DNA from: Corynebacterium kroppenstedtii
GTDB lineage: Bacteria > Actinomycetota > Actinomycetes > Mycobacteriales > Mycobacteriaceae
Length of the DNA: 64,000 nucleotides
Direction: 5' to 3'
Assembly: GCF_016894245.1 (NCBI RefSeq)
Contig: NZ_CP069792.1
Coordinates: 1,240,001-1,304,000, forward strand
The translations under genes were made by a program, and so were the position numbers. Numbering within the stretch: the stretch's first letter is position 1; each line of letters starts with the position of its first letter. This document shows, piece after piece, positions 1 through 10,697 of this stretch. The notes under the pieces are model-generated. The model was not told the origin of the DNA. It searched no databases and saw only the letters and a program-made list of their open reading frames with translations.

Positions 1-1238
1 GGCGACTGGAAGCCTGGCTGGATTATGCCATTGAGCTGGGCTGTTCGGGGATCTTGCTCGGGCCTATTTTCGAGTCGACGGCGCACGGATATGACACCAC
101 GAATCACCTGCGGATCGACCCACGGTTAGGGTCACTGGACGATTTTGATCACCTGATGGGGGAGTGCTCGAAGCGCGGCCTCAAGGTGATGCTGGATGGT
201 GTGTTTAACCACGTGGGGACGCAGCATCCGCTGGTGGCCGAGTCGATTGAGCGCGCGCGTGCGGGGGCCGAGCAGACTCCGGTGAAAACGCACACGCACG
301 ACGGGGAGATCGTGTCGGTCCCGTGGGAGGGGAACCTCGACCTGGCTGAGCTGGACCATTCGGACTCGCGCGTAGCCGACATGGTCGTGGAGATCATGGA
401 GTATTGGTTGGATCGCGGGATCACCGGGTGGCGGCTCGATGCCGCGTACTCCGTGCCCACCGAATTTTGGCGGACCGTTATCGACCGCGTGCGCGCCCAC
501 TATCCCGATGCCGTGTTCCTCGGTGAAATCATCCACGGCGAGGAACAGGGCGGGTACATCGAGTTCGCTGCGCAGTCCCACATGGACTCGATCACACAAT
601 ATGAGGTGTGGCAGGCCATCTGGAGCAGCATTAAAAACGCGAACATGTGGGAGCTGGACCACGCGCTCGGCCGCCACCAGACCTTTGTGGAGCAGGGCGC
701 AGCCGTCGCTAATAATCAGCCCGACAAGCGGCCGATCCTTCCGTTGACGTTCATTGGCAACCACGATGTATCGCGCATTGCTTCGGTGGTGGGGGATAAC
801 GGCGCGGTGCTCGCTGCCGTCGCGCAGTTGACGCTGCCCGGTATGCCAAGCATTTATTACGGCGATGAGCAGGGCTTTCGGGGTGAAAAGCAGGATGGCT
901 TGTATGCCGACGCCGACATTCGACCGCCCCTGCCGGCTTCCCCAGCAGATTTATTGCCGACGGGGGAATGGCTGCATGAGATTTATCAGCGGTTAATTGG
1001 GATTCGTCGGGACCATCCGTGGATTGCACATGGCGACCTTGAAGTGGAAAACGTTGAAGATCACACGATCACATTTGCTGTGACGGGGCAGCCGGAGGGT
1101 GACCAGACGCCGGAGCGCCAAGAGCTGCAGAACCCATCGCCGCAGAATCAGACGTTGCGGACGATGATTAGTCGGGCCCCGGATCGTGCAGTGGTGACCG
1201 TCGATGACGAGCAAGTTTTCTATTGGGAGCAGCAGTAG
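1..1238 (+). CDS. Alpha-amylase family (GH13) glycoside hydrolase, 5' end missing
   Basis: The frame is open from base 3 to the TAG at 1236-1238, so the N-terminus lies outside the window. The visible 411 residues contain the C-terminal part of a GH13 TIM barrel: a DGVFNHVG strand, the nucleophile segment GWRLDAA, the acid/base segment FLGEI and the FIGNHDVSRI segment with the third catalytic Asp. These four blocks are the standard GH13 regions I-IV. A short beta domain follows. The enzyme is expected to act on alpha-glucans or maltodextrins, probably in the cytosol, but the exact specificity cannot be read from this part. The last ~60 residues are Gln/Pro-rich and poorly conserved in appearance. 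Confidence is high for the family and low for the substrate. Confidence 0.9.
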   Translation, partial: RLEAWLDYAIELGCSGILLGPIFESTAHGYDTTNHLRIDPRLGSLDDFDHLMGECSKRGLKVMLDGVFNHVGTQHPLVAESIERARAGAEQTPVKTHTHDGEIVSVPWEGNLDLAELDHSDSRVADMVVEIMEYWLDRGITGWRLDAAYSVPTEFWRTVIDRVRAHYPDAVFLGEIIHGEEQGGYIEFAAQSHMDSITQYEVWQAIWSSIKNANMWELDHALGRHQTFVEQGAAVANNQPDKRPILPLTFIGNHDVSRIASVVGDNGAVLAAVAQLTLPGMPSIYYGDEQGFRGEKQDGLYADADIRPPLPASPADLLPTGEWLHEIYQRLIGIRRDHPWIAHGDLEVENVEDHTITFAVTGQPEGDQTPERQELQNPSPQNQTLRTMISRAPDRAVVTVDDEQVFYWEQQ

Positions 1239-1306
1239 GAGTCGGGCTCTGAGGTTAGACTTCCGAAGCGAAGTAAAAAGCTCTACGCTAAATGTCACCG
1301 TCTTTT

Positions 1307-1325
1307 GTAGGGTAGCCTGGCTAAA
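1307..1325 (+). promoter_or_regulatory. DtxR-like iron-box candidate upstream of the ABC transporter
   Basis: The 19-mer at 1307-1325 matches the DtxR consensus TTAGGTTAGCCTAACCTAA at 13 of 19 positions, and a second at 1250-1268 matches at about 12. The first ends six bases before the GAGGAGG ribosome-binding site of the ATPase gene. Matches of this quality are expected a few times by chance in 64 kb, so this is a hint only. Confidence 0.3.
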
Positions 1326-1345
1326 AAGCTGAGGAGGAAATTTGG

Positions 1346-2047
1346 TTGAAACTGTCAACTGATCAATTAACTGTGAAATACGGCTCGCATATCGCGGTTG
1401 ATCACATCAGCTTAAATGTCGATACCGGATTTCATGCATTACTCGGCCCCAATGGTGCAGGGAAATCATCCCTGCTCAGGGCAATAGCCGGGCTTACTCA
1501 GCCGAGCAGTGGCAGTGTGTATATAGATGGCCGGGTTAATGATCCACGTAGTGGTTTGGTCGGCTACCTCCCTCAGGACAATCTCGAAAAATCACGCTTT
1601 ACCGTGTGGGAACACCTCGCATACATGTGTTGGCTGAGGAAAGTCCCACAGCATAAGGTCCCCCATGAGGTCGATAGGCTGATAGAACTCGCAGGTCTGG
1701 TGGATAAAGCCGATTCACTCATCAAACATTTGTCTGGTGGTATGCGACGAAGGGTTGGAATATCATCCGCTCTCGTTTCATCGCCACCGGTAATCCTGCT
1801 CGACGAACCAACGGCAGGGCTCGATTTATCCCAGCGGGCAGCGTGCAAGAGAATACTTCATCATTCGTCAAAATCCTCCACGGTAATTATTTCGACACAC
1901 ATTGTCGAAGATGTCATTGAAAATGCAGACACCCTGACGATTATGAAAAACGGGGTAAAAGAATACTCGGGGCCATGGGAAAAATTCGGAGCAGGAAGAG
2001 ACATCAACAAACTCAACACGATGTATCTAGATCTGCTGGAATCATGA
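1346..2047 (+). CDS. ABC transporter ATP-binding protein
   Basis: This 233-residue nucleotide-binding subunit has a Walker A (GPNGAGKSS), a Q-loop region around YLPQD, the signature LSGGMRRR, a Walker B VILLDEPTAGLD and an H-loop STH. The TTG start is chosen because GAGGAGG at 1331-1337 sits eight bases upstream. It overlaps the next gene by four bases (ATGA), so the two are translationally coupled and form one exporter or self-resistance type transporter. The substrate is unknown. Base composition is visibly lower in GC than in flanking genes, which suggests separate ancestry. Possible DtxR-like boxes lie just upstream. Confidence 0.88.
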   Translation: MKLSTDQLTVKYGSHIAVDHISLNVDTGFHALLGPNGAGKSSLLRAIAGLTQPSSGSVYIDGRVNDPRSGLVGYLPQDNLEKSRFTVWEHLAYMCWLRKVPQHKVPHEVDRLIELAGLVDKADSLIKHLSGGMRRRVGISSALVSSPPVILLDEPTAGLDLSQRAACKRILHHSSKSSTVIISTHIVEDVIENADTLTIMKNGVKEYSGPWEKFGAGRDINKLNTMYLDLLES

Positions 2048-3738
2048 ATTCCGGAACAGGTCTGTGGCTACGTCATAATAGAGTTCATTACTTCTTTCTG
2101 ACGTCCCTTATACTTTCGCTTCTTGTAAAAACTGCCACGTGGATATTGCTAGAGCAGAACGGAAATTCTGTCGATATCGACACTGTGTGGGTTTCGGCTC
2201 TGACATCGATTCCACTCCTCTTTGTATTCACTCATGAGGATGACTTTGATCGTGTCTCCCCGCGGCCCATTCGAAATAGACGGCTAATACTCCTGGCCCT
2301 AGTAACCGTATGGGCTGCTCTAGTAGGGTTGCTGTGTTTTTGGGGAGATTTCTCAGACTATGGCTCTCTTACGGTCATAAGGAACGACATCGGCCTTATT
2401 GGCCTGGGGTTAGTATCCACCTACGTCCTGAAAAAGACGTTTATCTGGGTACTTCCAGTATTCGCGGTTCTTGGGTCTCTCACGTTTAGTTGGCCATTAG
2501 AGCCGTCTATCGGGCACGGTCTCTGGGGTGCTCTACGTGCACCGTGCAGTTTTGTTATGCCTGGTGGACAGCCGAACCTCAGCGCGCTACTTGTTATCGT
2601 GATATGGGCCCTGGGGTCTGTTATCTATGTTCAAGGATGGTCGAAGAGGCGAAAAGACAAGGAATCTCGTTCCCTAACGGGTTTCCGCAGCACCAAGAAT
2701 TACTCCTCGATAGTGCTGAAAGGAAAACTGAGAGCGTCATACGCAATTCCGATTGCGCTGATTCTTATCATCTTTTCGGTTGTCGCTCCCCTGGCGAGTG
2801 CATCGTCATGGCTGGGTAGTCCACAACTCTTGATGGTGCAAGCGCTGACCGTCTTAATACTCTTTTTCTCTCCGGCGACTCTATGCGCCAGTGTGATATC
2901 TAGTCAGTCACGATGGCGGAGTGGAAATGCTGATTGGGAGGATACGTCCCCCAGAAGTCGTATAGAGAGGTTAGTTAGCGCTTTTCGCATATCCGCGTTA
3001 AGCACGTTTATCCCCCTCGTCATTCTGGCATTAGTGTTAATAGCGATTTCTTTTGTCGGAGCCATTCTATCCGGGGTTTCTTATCGCGTTACTATCAGGC
3101 AACTCTGGGCGGGGACCCCGACCTTCTTGATGATTGTTGGGTTCTTACTGGTGTCGTGCGTGATTGGCACCGTTCTAGGCTCTCTGTTCAGAGGCATCTG
3201 GATAGCACCACTGTGTTTATTCCTTGGTGTGGTGTTCTTTATATCAGTTCCTGTGGGCTCTTCCACGAGCGTCGATCGTGCTTGGGATGAAGAATATGGT
3301 TTCTCATCGTGTTCAACATCCGAAAAATTCTCGATTAAAGTGTGCAGTTCGGCACCAAATTCCGGTTACCTCAAGCCCATGGCGGCAACTCTGGATGATA
3401 TATATCAAGAAACGCCATACCGGGACGATCTTCCTCGTAAATTTGTAATGGTGAACTCGGTGTTCGATGTGAAACACGATGATGTTTTGTCTGTAGGCTT
3501 ACAGGACCAACGTCATGTAGTAGCACCTAGTTCACTTGACAAGGAAACAATATTCAGGGATATCAATCAGTCGCTGTCATACATTTATTTGGGCAGTGCT
3601 TCCCATAATGGGCAGCAAGCGAATTTTGACACTGATCAGGTGCTTTCTGCTTTCCGCCCGAATAACGGGCCCACCGATAATGAAGTCATTTCACAAATAG
3701 ATGTGATGAAACAACGCCTGGACAATGACGGCCAATGA
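2044..3738 (+). CDS. ABC transporter membrane protein with a C-terminal extracytoplasmic domain
   Basis: The protein of 564 residues starts at the ATG that overlaps the stop of the ATPase gene; an upstream in-frame ATG at 1975 lies inside the ATPase gene and is less likely. About ten hydrophobic segments run from residue ~15 to ~430, consistent with an ABC-2-like permease, followed by ~135 residues of soluble sequence that is probably outside the membrane. This tail starts with two closely spaced cysteines (CSTSEKFSIKVCSS) that could form a disulfide. No named family was recognised with certainty. GC is low: 26 of 60 bases in 2101-2160. The partner is the upstream ATPase. Function is probably export or membrane-stress/bacteriocin immunity, by inference only. 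Confidence 0.75.
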   Translation: MNSGTGLWLRHNRVHYFFLTSLILSLLVKTATWILLEQNGNSVDIDTVWVSALTSIPLLFVFTHEDDFDRVSPRPIRNRRLILLALVTVWAALVGLLCFWGDFSDYGSLTVIRNDIGLIGLGLVSTYVLKKTFIWVLPVFAVLGSLTFSWPLEPSIGHGLWGALRAPCSFVMPGGQPNLSALLVIVIWALGSVIYVQGWSKRRKDKESRSLTGFRSTKNYSSIVLKGKLRASYAIPIALILIIFSVVAPLASASSWLGSPQLLMVQALTVLILFFSPATLCASVISSQSRWRSGNADWEDTSPRSRIERLVSAFRISALSTFIPLVILALVLIAISFVGAILSGVSYRVTIRQLWAGTPTFLMIVGFLLVSCVIGTVLGSLFRGIWIAPLCLFLGVVFFISVPVGSSTSVDRAWDEEYGFSSCSTSEKFSIKVCSSAPNSGYLKPMAATLDDIYQETPYRDDLPRKFVMVNSVFDVKHDDVLSVGLQDQRHVVAPSSLDKETIFRDINQSLSYIYLGSASHNGQQANFDTDQVLSAFRPNNGPTDNEVISQIDVMKQRLDNDGQ

Positions 3739-3810
3739 CCAGTTCCGACGAGGGGCGCAACTAGGGGCCTAAAACACCTCGGTAGCAGCTAAATCGTCCC
3801 ATTTCCGCGC

Positions 3811-4476
3811 TCACTCGCTACGGAAACTGTCCAACGCACGTCGGGCTAACTCGCCGGGGTTATCAGAGTGCATCAACGCTCGCACCATTGCGCACCCGGC
3901 GATACCGGTAGTGCTCAGCGCCGCAACGTCGTCGGGTGTTACGTCCCCGATGGCGACAATGGGCAAGGTTGTCGCCGCGACGAGCGGCCGATAACCGTCA
4001 ACACCGATGGGCGCGCGGCCCGAATCCTTCGTTGGCGTCGGCCGGAAAGGGCCCGCACCGATGTAGTCAATAACTCCTGGGTGCGAGCTGTGGAACTCTT
4101 CCGCGGCCTCGACAAGCGGCAGGGTTCCGGTCGTTAACCCAATGAGAGCATCCGGACCGAGCATGTCGCGGGCCGCATCCGGGGGAAGATCATTTTGTCC
4201 CAGGTGAACGCCATTGACAGGGACCCCGGCGCGTCGAGCAGCGTAGGCCACGTCGGCTCGGTCGTCGACGACGACTTTCGTGTGAGGATTTGCCCGGTAA
4301 ACAGCGGTGGCACATTCCGTCACAAGACTGAGCAAGTCCCGCGTGGAGAGGTCCTTCGCGCGCACTTGGACGACGCCGGCCCCAGCCGCCGCGACCTTCG
4401 CCGCGGTGTCAACAGTGTGCCGGTCGGTCCCAGACGTGACCAGGTAGAGGCGGAAATCCGTGTCAGTGGAGGCCAT
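3811..4476 (-). CDS. thiE: Thiamine-phosphate synthase
   Basis: ThiE joins HMP-pyrophosphate and thiazole phosphate to give thiamine phosphate in the cytosol. The 221 residues show the family blocks: VQVRAKDL near residue 37, VVDDRAD near 68, GVHLGQNDLP near 90, and GPFRPTPTKDS with the pyrophosphate-binding loop near 142. Length is normal for ThiE. It lies 86 bases downstream of thiC on the same strand, so it is probably read from the thiC transcript and shares control by the TPP riboswitch. The start is the ATG at 4476; an obvious ribosome-binding site is not seen. Confidence 0.95.
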   Translation of the reverse strand: MASTDTDFRLYLVTSGTDRHTVDTAAKVAAAGAGVVQVRAKDLSTRDLLSLVTECATAVYRANPHTKVVVDDRADVAYAARRAGVPVNGVHLGQNDLPPDAARDMLGPDALIGLTTGTLPLVEAAEEFHSSHPGVIDYIGAGPFRPTPTKDSGRAPIGVDGYRPLVAATTLPIVAIGDVTPDDVAALSTTGIAGCAMVRALMHSDNPGELARRALDSFRSE

Positions 4477-4562
4477 TCGTGTCCTATCGTCCTATTCGTC
4501 GTGTGCCAGTGCTGTGGACCGACGAAGGTGCCAACGCTTCGGGGCGGTTGCTATCCGCGATG

Positions 4563-6533
<1,971 letters not shown>

Positions 6534-6618
6534 TCAGTGTATGCCAGGTGGATGGACTAGTCAGATCGTTTGCGACAAAATGTTGCAACCGGGGGTAACT
6601 GAGCGTGCTTCTCGACGA

Positions 6619-7248
6619 TCACAACCAGCCAGCATCACGAGCGACGGTAGCTGCTTCGGCGCGCGTCGTGGTGCGAGTTTTCGCGATGGCTCGGGATATG
6701 TGATTGCGAACGGTGCCAGGGGAGAGGAACAGTGTTGACGCTATGCTCGCGATCGTTGCTCCCGTGAGCGCTTCGCGGAGCACATCGCGTTCGCGTGCAG
6801 TGAGCGGATTATCCCCTGTAGTGCGGGCCTTGTCATGAAGCTGTAGGGGAATGACCGTTTTTCCTGAATTAACGTCCCGGATCGCACTGGTTAGCGTTTC
6901 GACGGGTGAGTCCTTGACGACGAAACCGCGCGCGCCCGCGTCGAGTGCCCGCTGTAGGTATCCGGGCCGGCCGAAGGTCGTGACGATAATGACATGGCAG
7001 TGGCTGTGCCCAGTAAGGTCCGCGGTCGCTTGAATACCGTCGATACCAGGCATTTCTATGTCGATGAGCGCAACGTCGGCCTGGCTGTCAGCAATGCGAT
7101 GTGTGAGGTCATGCGCGTCCGTTGCAGTCCCTACGACGTCGATGTCGCCTTCCAGAGTGAGAAGTGACTCGAGAGCACTCAGAATGAGTGATTGATCGTC
7201 CACAATGAAGACCCGAATGACATCTCCATCGGGCTGGTGGGTACTCAT
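6619..7248 (-). CDS. Response regulator, NarL/LuxR type
   Basis: This 209-residue regulator has a receiver domain (residues ~8-125) with acidic pocket VFIVDDQ, phosphoacceptor region ALIDIEMPG and the later KDS, followed by a LuxR-type helix-turn-helix (LTARERDVL to TVRNHISRA, ~147-192). Its start overlaps the stop of the sensor kinase by four bases. It is the last gene of a four-gene unit: ATPase, permease, kinase, regulator. Units with this order (for example B. subtilis lnrJK/LMN-like and yvf sets) typically sense membrane-active drugs and induce their own exporter; that role is inferred here. Confidence 0.92.
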   Translation of the reverse strand: MSTHQPDGDVIRVFIVDDQSLILSALESLLTLEGDIDVVGTATDAHDLTHRIADSQADVALIDIEMPGIDGIQATADLTGHSHCHVIIVTTFGRPGYLQRALDAGARGFVVKDSPVETLTSAIRDVNSGKTVIPLQLHDKARTTGDNPLTARERDVLREALTGATIASIASTLFLSPGTVRNHISRAIAKTRTTTRAEAATVARDAGWL

Positions 7249-8495
7249 GGCTTTCCCCTCTGAGTCATTGGCGACCGTAACAGTGCCGACCGTGTCTTTG
7301 TCTTCTTTGGCGTGGTCTCGACGGTGAGTGTCGTCCCCTCACCCGGCGTCGAGTGAATAGAGAATGACGCGCCGATATTGTGCGCGCGGCGTTTCATGCC
7401 GTCCAGCCCGTGTTGTCGGCCGTTGTCTTTTGCGCTGGTGACCCCATTGACATGGTGGGGTTTCTCCTGGTTGCTGTGTCGATCCAGAGTGTTAGCGTAG
7501 ATGTTGTTGTGTTTCTCCTGCGCGAAACCGCGCCCGTCGTCGGTAATGATGAGTTTCGTAGACGTCGCGGTGATGGAGGCGGATTGTGCCTCGGAATGCT
7601 GAAGAATGTTGGTTGTTGCTTCTTTCACTAGTGCTGCGTAGAGCGAGTCGGTGACGGGCGGGAGGTTGTTGTCCACGTTTACGGTGAGGGAAATCCCCGC
7701 AGAGGTACACACCGCTCGCGCTTCCTCGACCGTTTCCATCAAGGACGGCGGGGATAACTCGTCGAGTGCTGATCGCATGTCGTTGAGCGCGGAATGGGAA
7801 AGGCGGTAAATATCATCGTTTTCTCTACGGGCTCTATCTCTACAGGCTTGATCTCCGTCGGAGTCAAGCAGATGAGAAGCAAGTTGCGCTTTGACCGCGA
7901 TGACGGTGAGACTGTGGCTCAGCACATCATGCATTGCAGTGGCATATGCTTCGCGTTGGCGTGCACGCTCCAGCTGGTGCTCGAGTTCTCTTCGTCGGTC
8001 GGTATCGGTGGTAGCGACGCCTAACCCAATAATGATTGCGATACCACTTCCGACAGCGAGGACGATAAGCCCTGCGTGGTGCCGAAGCTCCGGTGAGGCG
8101 AGGAGGACGCCGGTGACGAGAACCGTTGATACGCAAACTCCGATTAATGTTCCCCGTTGTCCCCGTCGGATGAACACCCACAGGGCGCAGAAATAGGGAA
8201 TAAAACAGACGGAAAATATGCCAGTGACGGGGTATGTTCCGGCAGCCGCGACAAAGAGTATTCCCGTTACACCCCATAGCTTGAGCTCGATGTTGTTTTC
8301 GGTGCCGTGTGCATTTGGATAAACGCTGAGATAAACCACGCCGAAGAGTATGACGAGTGTAGAAGTAACGGCCCGAGTGAATATGCTTGCGTCTGCGGTG
8401 AGGCACGCCCCCAGCGGAAAAACTAGGTACAGGAGCCATACAGCCGGATACAGGAGCTCTGTATTCCTCCAGGTGCGGGTGTGCGGTTGGGCCAT
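7245..8495 (-). CDS. Sensor histidine kinase, NarL-partner (HisKA_3) type
   Basis: The 416-residue protein has about five transmembrane segments (residues ~15-160), a short coiled linker rich in Arg/Glu, a HisKA_3 dimerisation helix with MHDVLSHSL near residue 190, and a HATPase domain (EATTNILQHSEA, TDDGRGFA, GLDGMKRRA, GEGTTL). Between the G1 box (DDGRGF) and the G2-like box (GLDGM) there are ~40 additional residues rich in His and Asn, longer than usual for this family. There is no extracellular sensing domain of note, which is typical of kinases that work together with a partner ABC transporter. It is followed with a four-base overlap by the response regulator. Confidence 0.9.
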   Translation of the reverse strand: MAQPHTRTWRNTELLYPAVWLLYLVFPLGACLTADASIFTRAVTSTLVILFGVVYLSVYPNAHGTENNIELKLWGVTGILFVAAAGTYPVTGIFSVCFIPYFCALWVFIRRGQRGTLIGVCVSTVLVTGVLLASPELRHHAGLIVLAVGSGIAIIIGLGVATTDTDRRRELEHQLERARQREAYATAMHDVLSHSLTVIAVKAQLASHLLDSDGDQACRDRARRENDDIYRLSHSALNDMRSALDELSPPSLMETVEEARAVCTSAGISLTVNVDNNLPPVTDSLYAALVKEATTNILQHSEAQSASITATSTKLIITDDGRGFAQEKHNNIYANTLDRHSNQEKPHHVNGVTSAKDNGRQHGLDGMKRRAHNIGASFSIHSTPGEGTTLTVETTPKKTKTRSALLRSPMTQRGKP

Positions 8496-8559
8496 GATTG
8501 CTGTCTCCGTAGCTAATAAAGTGATGAAGCTGATGGCGGCAAAGTGACATGTTGGGCGG

Positions 8560-9435
8560 TTATTTTTTGATGGTGCGCCGCGCCCCTACGATGCACAAGG
8601 CGGCGAAGATTGCGGTCCACAAAAGTGTAACGGCGAGTGCAAAAACCGGGGATTCGCTCATGACGACATTCCCGCTGCTGCCGAGCTTCTGGCCTTCCAT
8701 TTGTGGCCAGTGCGCGATAGTTATCGGACCGTAAAACGGCGTAAAACGCGAAATGTTGAACAGAGTTCCCTGTAGTGGCATAAATACACCACCGAAAAAA
8801 GCCAAGACGACGAGCGAGCCGGAGGAGATACCAGTCGCGGTTTCTGTGCGAAGCCATAGTGTGGCAGCAAGTCCGTAAACGGCGAAAGGGAGAGTAACAA
8901 CCCAGCTCACAACGGCTGTTGCTAGCCACTGCCATGCGTGGTCAAACCGAGAACCGGTAGCACCAGCCGCGGTGAACGTCACCAGGATGGGAAGGACGGC
9001 GAATGTAACCATTGCGATAATTGTCCCGATCACAGATTGGGTTGTGGTGAGCCCAGCGAGATGGAGTTGCCGATTCCACCCCTCCTGTCGAGCCTGTGTG
9101 GCGCTACCAGAAATTGAAGTCATGGCGATGGAGGATCCGTAGAGTCCCATTCCTGTCATGAGGAAAGCTGACACGTTGCCTGTTTTGAGCACAGAGTCTG
9201 AGTTGGTTGTGGCCGCACCGAACATTAGATATAGGGTCGCGGGAATGATCAGGCAGAAAATTAATGTTTCTGGCCGGCTCAGGAGCCCCATAAAGTAGTG
9301 CCAACTGTAAGACATTGTCGACGCGAACCCTGATCGGGATCGGGGTGCTGTCGCGTCCTGCCAGTGCTGCGGTGAGTCTGTGTGAGCGCACGTGCTCTGT
9401 AAGGGAGGGGCTGATATTGAGTGCGTGGAATTCAT
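8560..9435 (-). CDS. ABC-2 type transporter permease
   Basis: A 291-residue membrane protein with six hydrophobic segments and an ABC-2 layout (YSWHYFMGLLSRPETLIF near the start, a long central hydrophobic stretch, and a final helix near the C-terminus). The start at 9435 is preferred because GGAG stands six bases before it; the open frame extends to 9558 but would then overlap the ATPase gene by ~40 bases. It lies between its ATPase (upstream) and the sensor kinase (65 bases downstream), consistent with one operon transcribed leftwards from 10537. Confidence 0.85.
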   Translation of the reverse strand: MNSTHSISAPPLQSTCAHTDSPQHWQDATAPRSRSGFASTMSYSWHYFMGLLSRPETLIFCLIIPATLYLMFGAATTNSDSVLKTGNVSAFLMTGMGLYGSSIAMTSISGSATQARQEGWNRQLHLAGLTTTQSVIGTIIAMVTFAVLPILVTFTAAGATGSRFDHAWQWLATAVVSWVVTLPFAVYGLAATLWLRTETATGISSGSLVVLAFFGGVFMPLQGTLFNISRFTPFYGPITIAHWPQMEGQKLGSSGNVVMSESPVFALAVTLLWTAIFAALCIVGARRTIKK

Positions 9436-9517
9436 CTGTAACTCCGTGGGCTGTATCGAGGGCTGGGGGATTGGCATATGAGAGGCCGCGGCGACGCCGA
9501 GTGAAGGGGCTGTGCCG

Positions 9518-10537
9518 TCACCGAGTAAGTTCGCTGAACGCGTCCTCGAGCGCAGCACGATTCACCGTGGGGTGAATAAGCAATTTGTGCTGAAGGGTGT
9601 GGAGGAGCACGTGGTCGGGTTGGGTCGTGTGGATGATGATGTCGTCGCCATACCGCTCGTATGTGTCGCTGGCAGACAGACAAGCTCTGATGCGCTCATC
9701 GACGTCTAACGCAGCGCTGTCCTGGGACATGCTGGATGGGGACTCGCGTGCCCCGGCGGGCGCCGACCCTTCGGCTGTGAAGGGGGAGGACTGTGGCGCA
9801 AAACTGTTCTGGCAGCCCCAACCGTCGCGAGTCGCCAGCGAAGCACGGATGATTGTGGGGTAGCGCGAGGTCAGCTGCTCGGGCGTTCCGCTGGCGACGA
9901 TTCTCCCAGCATTCATGACGATAACCCGGTCCGCATATCGCTCAGCTTCTGTGAGGTAATGCGTGGCGAAAAGTACGGTGACGCCATCGTCGGCCATGGT
10001 CTGAATGGCGCTCCACAGTTCAGAACGAGTTGTGACATCTAATCCCGCACTGGGCTCGTCGAGAACAAGGATATGAGGGTTTGACATGGTGGCTAGTGCG
10101 AGACGAAGTCGTTGGCGTTGTCCTCCAGAAAGTTCCCCGATTTTGTGTTTCTTCAGCCTGTTGAGAGTGGGATCTTTAAAGACTGTGCTACGCCTAAGGC
10201 GTTGGGGATGAACGGAGGTGAGGGTTCGTACTATTCTCTCGACGGTCATCGTTCTTGGCAGGCCACCGTCTTGGAGTGCGGCTCCGATTAGCCCGCTGTG
10301 CACTGCACTCGCAGGAGTGAGACCGCACACGGAGGTCGTGCCGGCGCTCGGTGGGGAAAGCCCGAGGATGACGTCGAGAAGCGTGGACTTACCTGCGCCG
10401 TTGGGACCGAGCACAGCCACAACTTCGCCGGTATCAACTGCTAGTGAGATACCGTCGAGCGCAGTATGTTTTCCAAACTTATGAGTGACTTCCTGGACAT
10501 CGATGGCAATGGTTGAATTGCCCGCTGAACTGGTCAT
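9518..10537 (-). CDS. ABC transporter ATP-binding protein (drug-export type)
   Basis: The first gene of the exporter/two-component unit. The 339 residues have Walker A GPNGAGKST, signature LSGGQRQRLR, Walker B ILVLDEPSAGLD and H-loop ATH. The NBD occupies ~1-225; the C-terminal ~110 residues form a variable extension of the DrrA/NatA kind that contains a Ser/Ala-rich linker. The protein pairs with the downstream ABC-2 permease. Because the unit includes its own kinase and regulator, the exporter is probably induced by its substrate, plausibly a peptide or polyene antibiotic; nothing in the sequence names it. Confidence 0.9.
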   Translation of the reverse strand: MTSSAGNSTIAIDVQEVTHKFGKHTALDGISLAVDTGEVVAVLGPNGAGKSTLLDVILGLSPPSAGTTSVCGLTPASAVHSGLIGAALQDGGLPRTMTVERIVRTLTSVHPQRLRRSTVFKDPTLNRLKKHKIGELSGGQRQRLRLALATMSNPHILVLDEPSAGLDVTTRSELWSAIQTMADDGVTVLFATHYLTEAERYADRVIVMNAGRIVASGTPEQLTSRYPTIIRASLATRDGWGCQNSFAPQSSPFTAEGSAPAGARESPSSMSQDSAALDVDERIRACLSASDTYERYGDDIIIHTTQPDHVLLHTLQHKLLIHPTVNRAALEDAFSELTR

Positions 10538-10697
10538 AAATCAAGTACAACCGACGACGGCGGCGTGCAACAGTGCCATTTGTCATGATTCGGGCGGATT
10601 ATCCAGCTCTTGGAACCCGGTTGCGTATTAGTGGCTTGAGACGTGGTGTGGAATAGTGATCCTCGTGCGGGCTCTATGGCCGTGGTGAGGCCCCTTC

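Noticed and set aside
3739..3810. Possible terminator between the low-GC permease gene and thiE
   Set aside because: Only repeated GGGGC blocks were seen; no stem with a supporting T-run.
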